Shown here: positions 1 through 10,823 of the stretch, piece after piece | How the letters are laid out: every line of letters begins with the position of its first letter | Position numbering within the stretch: position 1 is the stretch's first letter | Assembly (NCBI GenBank): GCA_021432635.1 | Contig: MU270060.1 | Span: 186,001-250,000 of the forward strand | DNA length: 64,000 nt | Direction: 5' to 3' | DNA from: Thozetella sp. PMI_491 | Lineage: Eukaryota > Ascomycota > Sordariomycetes > Chaetosphaeriales > Chaetosphaeriaceae | Notes under the pieces: generated by a model | What the model saw: only the letters and a program-made list of their open reading frames with translations | Databases searched by the model: none | Told to the model about the DNA's origin: nothing | Program-made: the position numbers and the translations under genes

Positions 1-1570
1 CCGAGCACCAAGCCGACATAGCTGCTGTAGGGCGTCCAAGGAGCCCGGTAGGGGAGCGTAGACGGATCCATCCCCTGCGCAGTGCGCGCGCGGTAAAAAC
101 CAATAAAGGTCACGAGCATCATAGTATAAGTCATGATGAGAGCCGTCGTAGTCAAGTCAACAAACCAGAAGAACACTTCGACGGCGTTGTTGGAAGCCAC
201 CAAGAAGGTAATGCACGTGATGAGCGAAACCGCAAGAACGGCATAGATGGGCACGCCGGCTTTGGTGCACTTCATGAAGATTTTAGGGGCCTGACCATCT
301 ACTCGGGAGTTAGCTGTGAGCTCTTTACCGGAGAAGGGTCCGGCATGCGGATCATTGACTCACCTCTTGCCAAGCCGTAGAGTGTCCTCGAGGAGGAATA
401 AAGATAAGCATTGCCGCAAGACCACCCGGACAGCATAATCAAAGCGTTGATCAGGTGTGGCAGGCCCGTGATCCCCAAGTTCTGGATACCAATCACCCAC
501 GGCGACGCAGCGGCACCGGGCTGGCCGCCCTTAATAGCCCCAAGCAGACCAGGATCGCGCGAGGAGCAGATGATGCCGACGCAAAGGACGCCAATGATAT
601 AGAAGCCCACCAGGCGGTAGAAGATCAGCTTGGCCACGCGAGGGATGGTCCACCGAGGGTTCTGGATTTCTCCTGCGGCCAGGGCGATCATGTCGGGGCC
701 GGCGATCGTGAAAGCGGCATAGATAACCACTTTCCACCAGCCCAGGAAGCGCCCGGTCGCTCCGTCGGTATAATAAGCCTGCATGGCATTTCCGTCACCC
801 CAGTTCCGGAAACCGTACGCATCATGGTGCGGGTTTCCTCCGCTCATCGTGATCAGAGTAATAAAGCACAGACCGAACAACAAGAGGACCTTCGTCGAAG
901 CCATTATGAATTCGGACTCGCCGTACCATCTTGGATCATTAGTACAACCCTAGAACAGCTCTAGCAAGACCCTGGTACTCACTTTACCGCGACAACGTTT
1001 AGTAACACACAGACGACCATCGCCATGGCGATCCAGGCGGCCGGGTTCGTTTCGGTATCCCAGTATGTCATGACGGTAGCCACTGCAGAGTACTCGGTGC
1101 ACACGAGCATGACACCTGCGAAAAAATAGGTCCATCCCATGGCGAATCCCAGCGCGGGGTCAACGAAGCGGGAAGCTAGCTCGAAGATGGACCCCTTGAT
1201 CGGCAGGTATGCGCACATCTCAGCGACACACAGGTTGAGTGGCCAGATGAACAAGAGCCCCCAGAACGTATAGCCCAGCAGCAGCGACAGCGGTCCGGCT
1301 TTGCTTAGAACACCGCCGATTCCCACCTGCACCGAGTCGTGTTAGCCAGGGAGATGTCCATCGGCGCCGCATGCCGGCACGGAACAGCGATCAATTTACC
1401 CAGAGACCGGTGCCAATACTTCCTCCTATAGACATGAGCTGGACATGGCGAGGACTCAGGCCGCGCTTAGTCTCATTGTAGCCGCCAAGTACCTCTGAGG
1501 TGCCTTCGTCGGCCGCACCAGCGCTCTTGAGGACTGGGCTGGGCGCATCGCCCTTTTCGGAGCTCACCAT
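1..1570 (-). CDS. Amino-acid permease, YAT/APC family (3' end cut by window edge)
   Basis: Plasma-membrane proton-coupled amino-acid transporter of the fungal YAT (APC superfamily) type. The exons that keep frame are 1570-1400, 1326-983, 929-364 and 298 to the left edge, joined by GT-AG introns of 53-73 nt. The product starts with a short charged cytosolic tail, then SIGGSIGTGLWVG, the glycine-rich first membrane helix that defines APC transporters. It continues with the AYLPIKGS(I)FE region, the TMSGGNP loop and the helix SGWSCGNAYLYSSSRTLYGLA, all typical of GAP1/AGP-like permeases. The last 70-100 residues, including the final helices and C-terminal tail, lie outside the window. The start was chosen because it is the first ATG in frame with the permease core and gives a normal N-terminal tail. 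Substrate range cannot be read from sequence. Family call is very secure. Confidence 0.93.
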
Positions 1571-3758
1571 GATGCAAAAGAGAGCTGTGAGGATCTAGGG
1601 TTGCTCTTCGACGACATGCGGGGAAGGGGGGAGAGCGTACGTAAAAAAAGGCAAAAGCTGACAGGTACCGCGCATCGCAAATACATATATAGGTTGGCCT
1701 GTGAAATCCCCCATCCGGCATTCGTACAAGCGATCAGACGTGTCACCAGGGATTGCAGATAAGACTCCCTGGCACGGTCGACCAATCCGCGAAAACTGCG
1801 CAGCGGTAGTACCAAAACCTCCACTCCGAGCCCAAGAGGACCCCAGTTCTAGAACGGGGCCAGCGGGCGAACTTGCCAAGCCATCGGCTGCCAAGCCGGC
1901 CATTCCACAGATAACGGCGACTCTCTTGGGTAAGCTATCAGCGTTCCCATTACACCAGAGAAGCAATCCGCCCCCGGGCCGGTGCGCGTTGCGCGGTCGC
2001 GATGGGGATAGCGTCCCGGTGGCAATCTCTTTGCAAAGCTAATGACCTTAAGGTCACCGAGACATCGTATGTAGTCGCAAGACCAAGCGTCAGCGGTGCA
2101 TCTCAGACCACCACGGCCCCGCTTCTACAGAGTGAGGGGAAAGGGGCGTGACCAGCATGGGTTCGTAGGTTCGGTAACTTGTTACCATGGGTAATGGTTT
2201 TTTTTCTCCCCTCGCCCGTGGCGCCCCCTTTCCCCGGGTGTAGGAACAGTGGCAACAGTTGCGATGCACCCCTGTATCTTGGCATGTCGGGCACCCCCGA
2301 CGACCGCGTCGCTCGAGGCCGAAACACCCAATAACGCTAACAGCCTGACTCGCATGTCTACTACAATCTGCCGTGCGAGTCAGGCTGCTGCTAATTACCA
2401 TTTACTATTACTGTACGCATCCAAGCGGCACGGCGGTTGCGGCTCTGCGACTACAAATAGCTGCTAATGCAGCCAAAGCTCCATTGTGCGATAAGGAAAA
2501 CTTAATCGATCGGCCCGAGGATAGTTCCTATCCCTAGTTACGAAGTACATGGCGTCTCTTCCTTGAGGACCTCATTTCACGTGACTCTTTGCCAAGCCCA
2601 TAGTGCGACCATGTTAGGGATGGCTTCCTTCAACATCTAGGACTACCGATGCGCATGGTTTGATGGGTGTTGAATACCTGCTACGTGAGGTAGACAGCTT
2701 AGTCAGTTGTCAGCTCCTGGAAAAAGCAAAAGGGTATTGAGCAGAAAGCACGTGCTGTCAGATGAATCTAACTAACGTTATGGGATAAGCTTATGGCTAT
2801 ATCTAGTACCCGCCAACGATCAGCTAAAGCACGAAGGCGGTCTATCGGGTCGGGTTTTCGTTTCGAGCTGGACGTGATGACGTCTAGCTCAGGTACCTGC
2901 CTGGTAGACATGTAACCATGAACCACGAAATAGGCCTAGCACGTGAAGGCTATCCAATGATGGCTGTGATGTTGCAAGCACCTATGCTTACGTACATTAG
3001 CGACTTGCCGTTCACAAAGCACGCTTAACAGCGTGACTAGACATGCTCTTTCAACTGCCGGCTGGATATTTACTTCTCATCTGACACTGGCGATTGATTC
3101 AATTTAGATTAGAAGCAGTGTTCTCGATCTCGCGTTGTCCTCGCAGTTAACATGTCGACTCACTGCCTCACCTCAGTTCGGACATGCGGGGTGGCCGAGC
3201 TGCTCGCGTTCGTGCTCGTCTGCCATGTGGGGGAATGGCCTGCAGATATCACATTTATGATTGAGGATCTGCAAATTTGGTGACTTTCTGCTACTCTGGC
3301 GAGTGGGTGGGTGAATGCATCTCACAGCCCGAGGTTTCATTGGAGATAAGCCGGCCTCGCACTTCTTACTAGATTCAACCTCGCCTCACTTGGTTGCTGC
3401 ATTGCCTTTGGTCACTGGGACGAATCATTTTGTGCATATAGCGGGAATATGCAATTCTCGTTCGTGGTGATACGTGCATGCACGGCACGTATTGATCTGT
3501 ACGACCACGCTCCTGGCAGACAGCTGCGGGGATATATATATATAGACAGCGTGCGCTCGCCTTCTACAGTTAAAGAAACCAATGCATCCCCCAGGACCAT
3601 CCTATCGATGCCGTGACTCCGTATACGGATATAACAGCTACAGGTAGAATCCGGCTCGCCAACATCTGCAGGTCGACTACAGCCACAACGAGTCGTAGTA
3701 AGCCTACATAATTCGGCAACGGCCGCCTTTATATCAGCTGCTATAAATTGTACTTGCA
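1571..3758. other. Intergenic, divergent permease / P450 promoters
   Basis: This 2.2-kb stretch separates two divergently transcribed genes. I see no coding sequence with family character in any frame; open frames here are short and without domain motifs. A TATA-rich run (3533-3543) lies about 215 bp before the P450 start. No RNA gene was recognised. Confidence 0.5.
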
Positions 3759-5554
3759 ATGGATTCTAGTCTTCTTTTGATCATCGGCCTAGCCGCTCTA
3801 CCGTTCGCCGTGTTCATGCTCAAGGATGTTGGGCGCCGGCCGAAAGACTACCCCCCGGGCCCGCCTACATTACCCTTGATCGGCAATCTACATCTCATGC
3901 CAACCAAACGCCTACACGCCCAGTTCCAAAAATGGGCAGAGCAGTACGGGTATGTAAAGGCCACCCCATGTTCTCGCCCATGTCTGACTAAATGCCTAGA
4001 CCGGTGTATTCCCTACTTCTGGGCACCAAAACTGCGATCGTCCTCACCTCTGACAAGGTCATTAAGGATCTACTAGATAAGCGGAGTAACATCTACTCGT
4101 CTCGGCCGGAGATGTATCTTGGCTCAGATATCGCCAGCGGTGGCCTGCGGGTTGCCTTGATGGTGCGTTCTTGGCCAATCGCTAGTGTGACTAGCTGTCT
4201 AACGAAATTTAGAAATACGGCGACACCTGGCGGATGGAACGGAAGCTCCTCCACGGTCTCCTCAACATTAAAGCCGCCAGCTCCTATGTGGCATACCAGG
4301 ACCTAGAGAGCAAGCAGATGCTTCATGCCCTTCTTACGCAACCAGACCTATTCTCCGATCACGTAGGGCGATATACGGGATCGCTTACAACGCAAATAGT
4401 CTACGGCTTCCGGACATCTGCCATCGACGACCCGAAACTGCTTCAGCTCTTCCATGGGTTCAATCAGTGGAGCGAATTAGTCGCCAGTCAGACTGCCGCA
4501 CTGCTAGATCTGTACCCTATTCTACGGCGGCTGCCCAACTTGCTGCTCCCAGAGCGGCAGCACGCCCAGGGACTTTTCAAAGAGGAGAAGGAATTGTATC
4601 TGGAGCACTGGATGGCCGCCAAGAGGAAGGCTGAGAATGGTACCCTCAAGCCGTGTTTCTGTGCCGGCCTGCTCGATGCGCAGGGGCCGCAAGGCTTCAC
4701 CGACGATCAAGCAGCCTACATCGCCGGCACTGCGCTCGAGGCAGGCACTGACACGACTGCCAACACGCTAGTAGGATTCATACAAGCCATGGTACTATAT
4801 CCAGAGGTTCAAAAGGCCGGGCAGGAAGTAGTCGATCGCTTCTATCACGACGAGATGCCCGAGATCGCCGACATGGATCATCCGGACTTGCAGTACATTC
4901 GCGCATGTGCGAAGGAGACTCTGCGATGGATGCCGACCGCTCCCCTAGGCATACCGCACTCTGTGATTCAAAATGACACCTATGCAGGCTACAAGATACC
5001 GAAAGATTCGACCATCTTCACTAACATTTGGTGAGAAATCCTTTCTTTTACCGGCCCCATCTGGCCTTAAGCTTGGGCTGGGGACTAATGCTGCTGCTCC
5101 TCACAGGGGAATACACCGAGATGCCAAGCGCTTTCCAAACCCAGCAGCCTTTGACCCAAGCCGCTATGCCCACGACACTCTATCGTCCAGCGAGTCAACT
5201 GCAAGTGTAGACCCCGGTAACCGTGACCATTTCGGCTTCGGCGCCGGCCGCCGCATCTGCCCGGGCATGCACGTTGCTGACCGATCTATGTTCCTCGGCA
5301 TCGCACGCATGCTGTGGGCCTTCAACTTCGAGAAGGCTAAGGATGCGGAAGGTCATGACATTACGCCTGTGGCAGACGACCTAACCGAGGGTTTGGCGGT
5401 AGGGCCAGTTCTGTTCCCTGCCAAGATTACTCCTAGGAGTGCAATTCGGGCGCAGAAGGTCACCGAGGCTTGGGAGCAGTGCCAGGAACTTTTGGACGAA
5501 GAGAAGGAGTGGAAGAAGATTCCTGACGGCATGGCTTTTGTAAAGGCATTCTAG
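3759..5554 (+). CDS. Cytochrome P450 monooxygenase
   Basis: Membrane-anchored fungal P450 of about 539 residues. Exons that splice in frame are 3759-3949, 4000-4162, 4213-5030 and 5107-5554. Residues 1-20 form a hydrophobic ER anchor, followed by the proline hinge PPGPPTLPLIGN. The C-helix motif YGDTWRMER, the I-helix oxygen-activation motif GTALEAGTDTTAN, the K-helix ExxR (KETLRW), the PERF-like FPNPAAFDPSRY and the heme loop FGFGAGRRICPG (axial Cys near residue 442) are all present and in order, so the enzyme looks intact. Its overall form resembles the CYP families near O-methylsterigmatocystin oxidoreductase, but the substrate cannot be predicted. The next gene downstream runs in the opposite direction and converges on it, 130 bp away, so there is no operon-like link. 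Confidence 0.95.
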
Positions 5555-5683
5555 GGCCCAGAAGATGTTGCAGCCTTGAGGTTTAGTTTAACCCGTCTGT
5601 ATGCTTACTCATATATTTGAAATATTGCCGCCTATAGCATACTATATGTTTCTTCTCTCAACATCGATAAGTGAAGTGGCATA

Positions 5684-7732
5684 TTAACTCTTTGGCTCGC
5701 GTCGCTCTGGACTGCATTTGTCCGCCACTCTTGACCACACCTGCAAATACGCCTCCGCCCCTCTCCCCATATCGTTCACAATATCCTCCCCTTCTTCTCC
5801 GCTCACAAGCCTCAAGTCCTCTAGCCAGTCGGGTAGCATTCCGTAATGCGCAAACCCATCTATGTTCACGTCAAATACCCGCTCCCCCGATTGCTGTTTA
5901 TCCACTTGGGAGCCACCATCGAAGGTCGTAAAAGGGTATTGGACACTCGACAGAGGCCGCGGGGGCGGCTGCGGCCCGAAGCCTCCTGTGTCGAAGCCGG
6001 CACCGAAACCGAAGGTGAATCGTGGATCCGCCTGCGGCTTGATGATCTGCCAGGCGGCGTGGAATGCTTCCGTGCCAAAGCCGTACGGTACGACCATCCC
6101 ACCCGCAGAATAAACGCGCGGGTAGTACGTTGGATCCATCCAAGAGTGGCCGGAAATCACCCCTGCGTACTCCTCCGACTCGATTATATGCAGGGTCTGC
6201 GCGGCGGCCTTCACGCCCATGTGATCTATGTCGACAATCATACCCTTGGACATCATCTGGCGGACGGTGTACTCGCCGAGCGATGTCAACCCCTTGGCAT
6301 TGCAGCGGAGGTTATCAGCGTAGACGGGAAGCGTCACGTTGGGCGGTAGCGGCGATATGGCCAAGATTAAATCCACGAGCGGACCGGACTTGATCGAGGA
6401 GATGGGGTTGTCCTCCGCGGCTGTGGTGCACTCTTCGACCTGCCAAAACTCACCGGTGGAGTAGAAATTGGCCATATTGACTGTTTCTCCAGCCTCCCCG
6501 GAATCGAACCGAACGCCGCAGAGCGCATTGTCGATTTTATGGCAGACAAACATGCGACGAACGCCGAGGGAGAACAGCTCGTCGAGGCCTTTGTCGATGG
6601 TCGTCTCGTTGCACTGCGGAACCCCGTTCTTGATCCCGCACCCAAACACCTGCGACACTTCCACGCCGAGTGTCACTGCGAGTTTCCCCTCCTCGATCAC
6701 TGCGCGTGCCTCTTCTGGGTTCTTCACGATGCGAAACCAGCCCTCCCCGCGGCCTCCTGCTTGGCCGTCGATGTAGTCCTGCAGCTCATAGATTCTCTGC
6801 GCCTGCAGGCGGATGGAGGACATGTCGTCGCATGGGTTACGCTTGAGCGGGTAGAGCTCGCAGAGGGCCTCGTTGTTCACGAAGAAGTTGGTGTAGAGCC
6901 TCAGCCCGCCGCGCCATGCGCGCTCGAGCCACTTGTAGTACATTGCCTCGTGCGTCCAGGAATCGTGCTTCGGCCAGTCCCGGAAGGTGGGCCAGCCCGT
7001 CGTGTTGTGCGTGCCCGAGGGATAGGCACCCGACGAGAGGTTCTCAAACCACGCTCCGGTGCCGTTGGGCTCATGGTCAGGGCAGTCGACGAGGGCTTTG
7101 GTGACGCCGTAGGGGCTGAAGGGTGCTCCGCAGTGAATGTCTCCGCCGATGAATTCGTATGCTGTCAGGTGGCCATGGAGATCCGCAAGACCGCGTACCT
7201 CGCCATCCACGGTGCCAGTGAACGGCGTACCGTCAACGTTCAGAGACGCTTCCGGGGCGACGGCGCAATTGCATCCTGGGACGAGAGTAAAGTGTGCCCC
7301 TGGTGTCGAATTGGAGACAGTGATCAGAGCTCCAGTCAGCAGCTCTACGGCGAGCTTCTCGCCGGTCAACACAGAGGTGACGGTCACTTCGTGTCCATGG
7401 TGTCGGCGGGAGAGTTTCCAATTGGACTCTGGGCCGGCAGCCCTGGCTGAGAGAAGTGGCCCTCTCGGTGTTCCCGTTCGCACGAAATCATCGGCCGTGC
7501 TATAGAACAGGTAACTGTCGCGGCCTGATCGCTGGAAGCGGAATGGCTCGGATGCGGTGTTGCCAGTTGCTTGATACCCTCCCAGGGAATCTCGCACAAC
7601 AAACTTCCCGCCTACCTGTAGGGCGACGCAGGCGCCGTCGAGGTGATTCAGGTCAGGCGCTGGCCCAATGGCAACTACTGGCCCAAGTATGGCAACAGCA
7701 GCCGCAGCAATGCCAATCTGGCGTAGATGCAT
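5684..7732 (-). CDS. Secreted membrane-dipeptidase-like metal-dependent hydrolase
   Basis: Single-exon gene for 682 residues. A signal peptide (residues 1-22, with an alanine-rich core) is followed by about 150 residues of a beta-rich N-terminal region and then an amidohydrolase-like barrel. The barrel opens with LADLHGHLT (HGH at 186-188), matching the first metal-binding strand of the peptidase M19/amidohydrolase superfamily. Later VDIDHMG and SGHSWM resemble the metal/active-site strands of renal-dipeptidase-like proteins, and ten or more cysteines suggest disulfides outside the cell. Similar proteins occur in fungi and actinobacteria, where they are usually annotated only as dipeptidase-like or as factor 5/8-type domain proteins; the true substrate is unknown. 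The start ATG is placed by the signal peptide. It converges on the P450 gene. Confidence 0.8.
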   Translation of the reverse strand: MHLRQIGIAAAAVAILGPVVAIGPAPDLNHLDGACVALQVGGKFVVRDSLGGYQATGNTASEPFRFQRSGRDSYLFYSTADDFVRTGTPRGPLLSARAAGPESNWKLSRRHHGHEVTVTSVLTGEKLAVELLTGALITVSNSTPGAHFTLVPGCNCAVAPEASLNVDGTPFTGTVDGEVRGLADLHGHLTAYEFIGGDIHCGAPFSPYGVTKALVDCPDHEPNGTGAWFENLSSGAYPSGTHNTTGWPTFRDWPKHDSWTHEAMYYKWLERAWRGGLRLYTNFFVNNEALCELYPLKRNPCDDMSSIRLQAQRIYELQDYIDGQAGGRGEGWFRIVKNPEEARAVIEEGKLAVTLGVEVSQVFGCGIKNGVPQCNETTIDKGLDELFSLGVRRMFVCHKIDNALCGVRFDSGEAGETVNMANFYSTGEFWQVEECTTAAEDNPISSIKSGPLVDLILAISPLPPNVTLPVYADNLRCNAKGLTSLGEYTVRQMMSKGMIVDIDHMGVKAAAQTLHIIESEEYAGVISGHSWMDPTYYPRVYSAGGMVVPYGFGTEAFHAAWQIIKPQADPRFTFGFGAGFDTGGFGPQPPPRPLSSVQYPFTTFDGGSQVDKQQSGERVFDVNIDGFAHYGMLPDWLEDLRLVSGEEGEDIVNDMGRGAEAYLQVWSRVADKCSPERREPKS

Positions 7733-9303
7733 GGCTGCAGTCGGAGCGGGTAGAGAGAGAGGAGAGGGGGGATAAGTGACCTGGAGAGGTCCTCACCCCC
7801 CTCACTGTCAGGAGGGCTTGCCGCCTATTTCAGTAGTCATGTCCAAGCATGCATAAAGGCTGGCATCTCTCTTCTCGCCAAGGCGCCTGGTGCGGGCACC
7901 CCTCTCTCGCTTCCAGATTCGGGTGTGATGGTGACGTGCTGCAGAGCGCTAAGTGGCAATTGGCCGAGACATCTTGCGACCCGTGCAGCTGAGTCCTTCC
8001 TGGGCCGTGGTATCGTGGCTGGTCGTAAATGACTTTGCCGTACAGCCCAGCCAATCTAGGCCTACAGGTGACGGGCCTCAGCTAGCCCGGGTAGGCCGCC
8101 GCTAGCGGCCCAGCCTCATTGACGGTGTGCTCACTAGGTATGTCGACCCCAGTCTCGCCATGTTGTCTTGGGCGAAATAAATGGCTAGGTACGAGCTACC
8201 GATACACATCGGTCGACCTGCTACGCCGGAATGTATACTAGCCCTTCGGGACTCTCCAGGCTAGCGTTTTCCGCGCGAAGGTAGCTCTAGTACACTGCGG
8301 CGGGTTATTCCCTCTCTCTGCATCACAAGTCCGTATTTTCCAGGAAGACAACACAAATTCTAGGTAAAGTGAACGCCAGGAGCAATACCATCTGACACTG
8401 TAGCGGAGGCCGCAAATCAAGACAAACACTGACGGCCAAGAAATCCTGATACAGGCGGGTTTTACCAATTAAGGTGTTCATGCCCTCCTCCCTATTTTCC
8501 CAGCCACCTTCTTTCTTGGATGAGACTGTACCTAGATGCGTTCCGTAGTACAACGGCTAATATCGACGCCACTGCGAGGATACTGCTGCTGAAGACCGCA
8601 ACACCGGCTCTAAGCCTCAACCACCAGGCGAGCCGAGCCTAGCAGTATGGTGCTTCGGTCCAGGTCCGGGTCCATGCTCCTACTGATCCAATCAGTCGTT
8701 CAAGGCATCAATAATCCCAAATTCTACACCGCAGCTTCTGTCGACGCGTTGCAGTGCATGGCTGCGGCTAACCGCTATGGCGCATGTGGCGGCTGGCACG
8801 GACCATGGTCAGCACCTTGCCGGGAAGTTTGATGGAGCTTTGTGTGAGCTGACGATAACCGTCGATGTGTGGGCGCCACGGCATATGTGACGCTGAAGCT
8901 ACAGCTCCGTGGCCGGTTCCTGGAGTACTTAAGCCGCTAGGTCTGCCCAGAGCAAGCGACTATAGCACATCAGCGGCCCATGGGCGTGGCAGGTTCACAT
9001 GCAGGAAGAGGACAGGCACAGACACACGTATAGTATCCGATATACCTCTGTGAGCCGGTCTATACTAGTTCGGACCTTAAGGATCCCTTTTGACCTGCTA
9101 AGCCCCCCGCACGTGAGCTGATGATATGTATGTATGTATATGCCCATTGAAACCCGCTCCCAAAACCAAGCTCGCTAAAGCACCAAGATCTTTCCCTGAT
9201 TCCAGGATGTCGTATCTGACGAAAGAAGCCCGCCGGAGACTCATTATAATCTATACATAAAAGGTGTCATTCCATATACAAAGGTGCCGCCCCGCCCGGT
9301 CGC
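7733..9303. other. Intergenic
   Basis: About 1.6 kb between two minus-strand genes. It includes the promoter of the dipeptidase-like gene (7733 upward) and the 3' side of the glycosyltransferase. A short (ATGT)n tract lies near 9126-9138. No coding or RNA feature could be supported. Confidence 0.5.
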
Positions 9304-10823
9304 CTATATCGTCGGCCAGATGGCGCTCTCGCACTCGCCCTGGGCGTCAACCCAGGCTTGGATCCGTTCCCGGAGCCACCCGGCCGTGTGGCGCTTGGCG
9401 GGGTCCTTTTCAGGGGCCATGGGATAGCCGATCCGGAACGACTTGCCGAGCTTGCAAAACTCGTCGGGCTTGAAGAGATACTGGAAGCAGTCGGGCATCT
9501 TCTCGCACGCGGTCCGGCAGTTCTCCACCGAGTGGTGGGCCACCTTCTCGTAGTCTTTTCGCTTCCTCTCCGGCACGACCTTGGACTTCTCGCCATCCGA
9601 GGGGCGGCCCGCGAGGTACAGGACGTCCCCGCTGATGTTGTCCCAGTCGTCGCGGACGTCGCTCACGCGCGGGGCAAAGTATTGGAAATACATGTCGCGC
9701 AGGAGGACGGGGGAGACGACCGCGCTCGTCTTCTCGGCGATCTCGAGGTGCCGGTTCATCTCGTACTCCCAAAAGAGCGACATCTCCTCGCTGTCGACGT
9801 GGTGCATGGTGGCCAGGGGGTGGCACCAGTGGGTCGGGCCGAAGGCCATGCTCCAGATCTTGTCACCGTTGATGGTTGGGAACTGTGGAGTCGTGATTAG
9901 CGGATCGGGGCCTTGAGTGTGGGGGGAGGGGTGGTTAAAGGCGGATGAGGATGTGCACGCACAGACTGGGTCACTGGAATTTTGGACGTCTCCATCATCG
10001 CCTTCGCGAACATCCAGTCTCCACAGCATGTCTCAATAACGGCCTTGTCGTAGCTATTGGCGATGCCCGGGTGCGCCCCGACAAAGTCGTCCATGGCGCC
10101 GCGCGACATGATGTAGCCGCTGCCGCCGTGGGCGAAGGGGAGGTCGAGGTAGTGGGCGATGCTGCCGAGGAACAGCTTGCGCGACGGGTCCAGGCGGCTC
10201 AGGAAGGCCACGAGGGTGGTCCAGAACATGTACGTGTCGGCATCGATCACCACGTACCAGTCCTTGCCCGGGCGCATGTTGTAGGCCTTCTCGGCGATGT
10301 GGATGTTCTTGTACTTGTCCAGCGCCCATCCCTCCTTGCCCTTGTCGATGTGGCGCGTGCAGTCGGCCTGGCTGACGCGACAGGCCCGCTGCGCGTGGTA
10401 CAGGTTGAAGTCGGGGTGGTGCTTGACATCGTCGAGGACGGATTCGAACGAATCGTGCACGGGCACGCCGGCGATGGTCTGCTCGAGGTCGGAGAAGACG
10501 AGCACGTCGGGGGCGCAGCGGAGGATGGTGTGCAGCTGGGTCGGGATCTTGGAGAAGGCCTCGCTGGCGCCCGTCTTGACGATGACCACGATGCCGTCGC
10601 CGCCGGGCAGCTGGTTGCAAAGCGGATCGCCCTTGGGCCTCAGCTCGTGGGTCGCGGCGGTGAGGTTCGGCGACGCGGCCACGAAGGGCGGCGGCGCCGC
10701 GACGGGCGTGAATTCGACATTGTGCGGCGATGGCGATGCGCGCCCGAGCAGCACGTCTCTGGACCGGATTAGGGCAAAGGTGACAATCAGAGACGTGATG
10801 ATAAGCTTTCGCCGATGTTTCAT
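9304..10823 (-). CDS. Glycosyltransferase family 31-like protein, type II membrane
   Basis: Two exons, 10823-9963 and 9882-9304, joined by an 81-nt intron, give 479 residues. A short basic tail (MKHRRK) and one membrane helix (residues about 6-23) predict a Golgi type II enzyme. The catalytic part holds the donor/metal motif DADT in WYVVIDADTYMFW and the downstream HGGSGYIMSRGA segment that fungal GT31/DUF604 proteins share. After the intron, FGPTHWCHPLATMHH is another family signature. The C-terminal segment CRTACEKMPDCFQY is a PAN-like cysteine motif commonly fused to these enzymes. The start used is the second in-frame ATG, because the upstream extension lacks family character and would put the membrane helix deep inside. 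The sugar donor and acceptor are not known. Confidence 0.9.

Noticed and set aside
6539-7450. Long plus-strand open frame inside the dipeptidase-like gene
   Set aside because: It is an antisense shadow of the minus-strand gene, without an independent family match.
9945-10772. 275-residue plus-strand frame over the glycosyltransferase
   Set aside because: Repetitive Val/Asp/Gly translation typical of an antisense shadow of a GC-rich coding region.
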